Shown one piece after another: positions 63,935-64,000 of a DNA stretch of 64,000 nucleotides; positions within the stretch are counted from its first letter, which is position 1; the number at the start of each line of letters is the position of its first letter. The stretch lies in contig MPMZ01000006.1 in NCBI GenBank assembly GCA_002238765.1, positions 17,944 to 81,943 on the forward strand. The letters run 5' to 3'. The translations under genes were made by a program, and so were the position numbers. The notes under the pieces are model-generated. The model did not search any database and was not told the DNA's origin. It was given only the letters and a program-made list of their open reading frames with translations. The stretch comes from Nitrospira sp. bin75 (GTDB taxonomy: Bacteria > Nitrospirota > Nitrospiria > Nitrospirales > UBA8639).

Positions 63935-64000
63935 TTATGCCGCCGCCGGGATTGGCTTGGGCTGGTTGAAATAGACTTGGTCGGGCGTTTGCCCGCCAAG
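63935..64000 (-). mobile_element. C-terminal end of a DDE-integrase-type transposase
   Basis: On the minus strand the last 22 codons read LGGQTPDQVYFNQPKPIPAA and end in TAA at 63935. The pattern G-x-T-P-x-x-V-Y-F is the usual end of IS3/IS481-type integrase-core transposases. The rest lies beyond the window edge, so family and integrity cannot be judged. The element end should lie in the following ~100 bases (63830-63934). Confidence 0.7.

Overview
The window reads as a chromosomal segment of a Nitrospira-like bacterium (phylum Nitrospirota, nitrite oxidisers). The main reasons are a large respiratory locus pairing cytochrome b and Rieske genes with two cytochrome bd-like membrane subunits, many c-type cytochromes and a haem-binding gamma-type subunit, next to a hopanoid cluster, in GC-rich DNA scattered with short GC-rich intergenic repeats. 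The taxonomic call is inference from gene content; no rRNA gene is present.

Layout. (1) 1-10754, minus strand: a respiratory operon read right to left as lipoprotein cytochrome c, bd-like subunit, membrane cytochrome c, Rieske with an extra N-terminal domain, cytochrome b, membrane protein, small lipoprotein, second bd-like subunit, two membrane cytochromes c, and an ethylbenzene-dehydrogenase-gamma-like haem protein. (2) 11218-20064, minus strand: hopanoid and isoprenoid genes (shc, hpnG, an MlaC/HpnM-like protein, dxs, ispG, hpnH) with a tRNA-Cys between ispG and hpnH. dxs carries a +1 frameshift in a poly-G stretch. (3) 20298-29105: type IV pilin, TPR lipoprotein, dnaB, hisZ, serA, serC and a methyltransferase. 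(4) 29335-30977: an AT-richer cassette with a ribbon-helix-helix protein, a ParA ATPase interrupted by one in-frame TAG, and a small unknown partner. (5) 31179-45176: TPR protein, a long ThyX-like protein, NSS transporter, lnt, prfB with its programmed frameshift, lysS, a Lol exporter, a beta-barrel candidate, a coiled-coil/HhH lipoprotein and uppP. (6) 45231-47013: a type II restriction-modification pair with overlapping 3' ends. (7) 47030-51650: a nitrilase-family gene, then an operon read right to left as histone-deacetylase-like protein, pentahaem cytochrome, rhodanese, small lipoprotein and SmbP-like metal-binding protein, ending in a strong terminator. (8) 51892-56149: TPR protein, PLP dehydratase, vapBC, two small unknowns and a XerC/D recombinase. 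(9) 56217-63581, plus strand: LpoA-like protein, M50 protease, trpS, then gap-pgk-tpiA-secG behind a good sigma70-type promoter. (10) 63582-64000: a dispersed repeat and the 3' end of a transposase.

How the genes fit together: the first locus looks like one quinone/cytochrome c oxidoreductase assembly with extra bd-like haem subunits. Region 2 couples MEP-pathway supply to hopanoid synthesis and perhaps export. Region 7 combines redox, sulfur-transfer and metal-binding proteins in one transcript. The rest is mostly housekeeping, with mobile or defence genes in regions 4, 6, 8 and 10.

The least conventional items are the bc/bd-like locus, the amber-interrupted ParA cassette, the long ThyX-like protein, the SmbP/pentahaem operon and the PRC-Rieske fusion. 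All domain calls were made by eye from sequence motifs; no database search was run.
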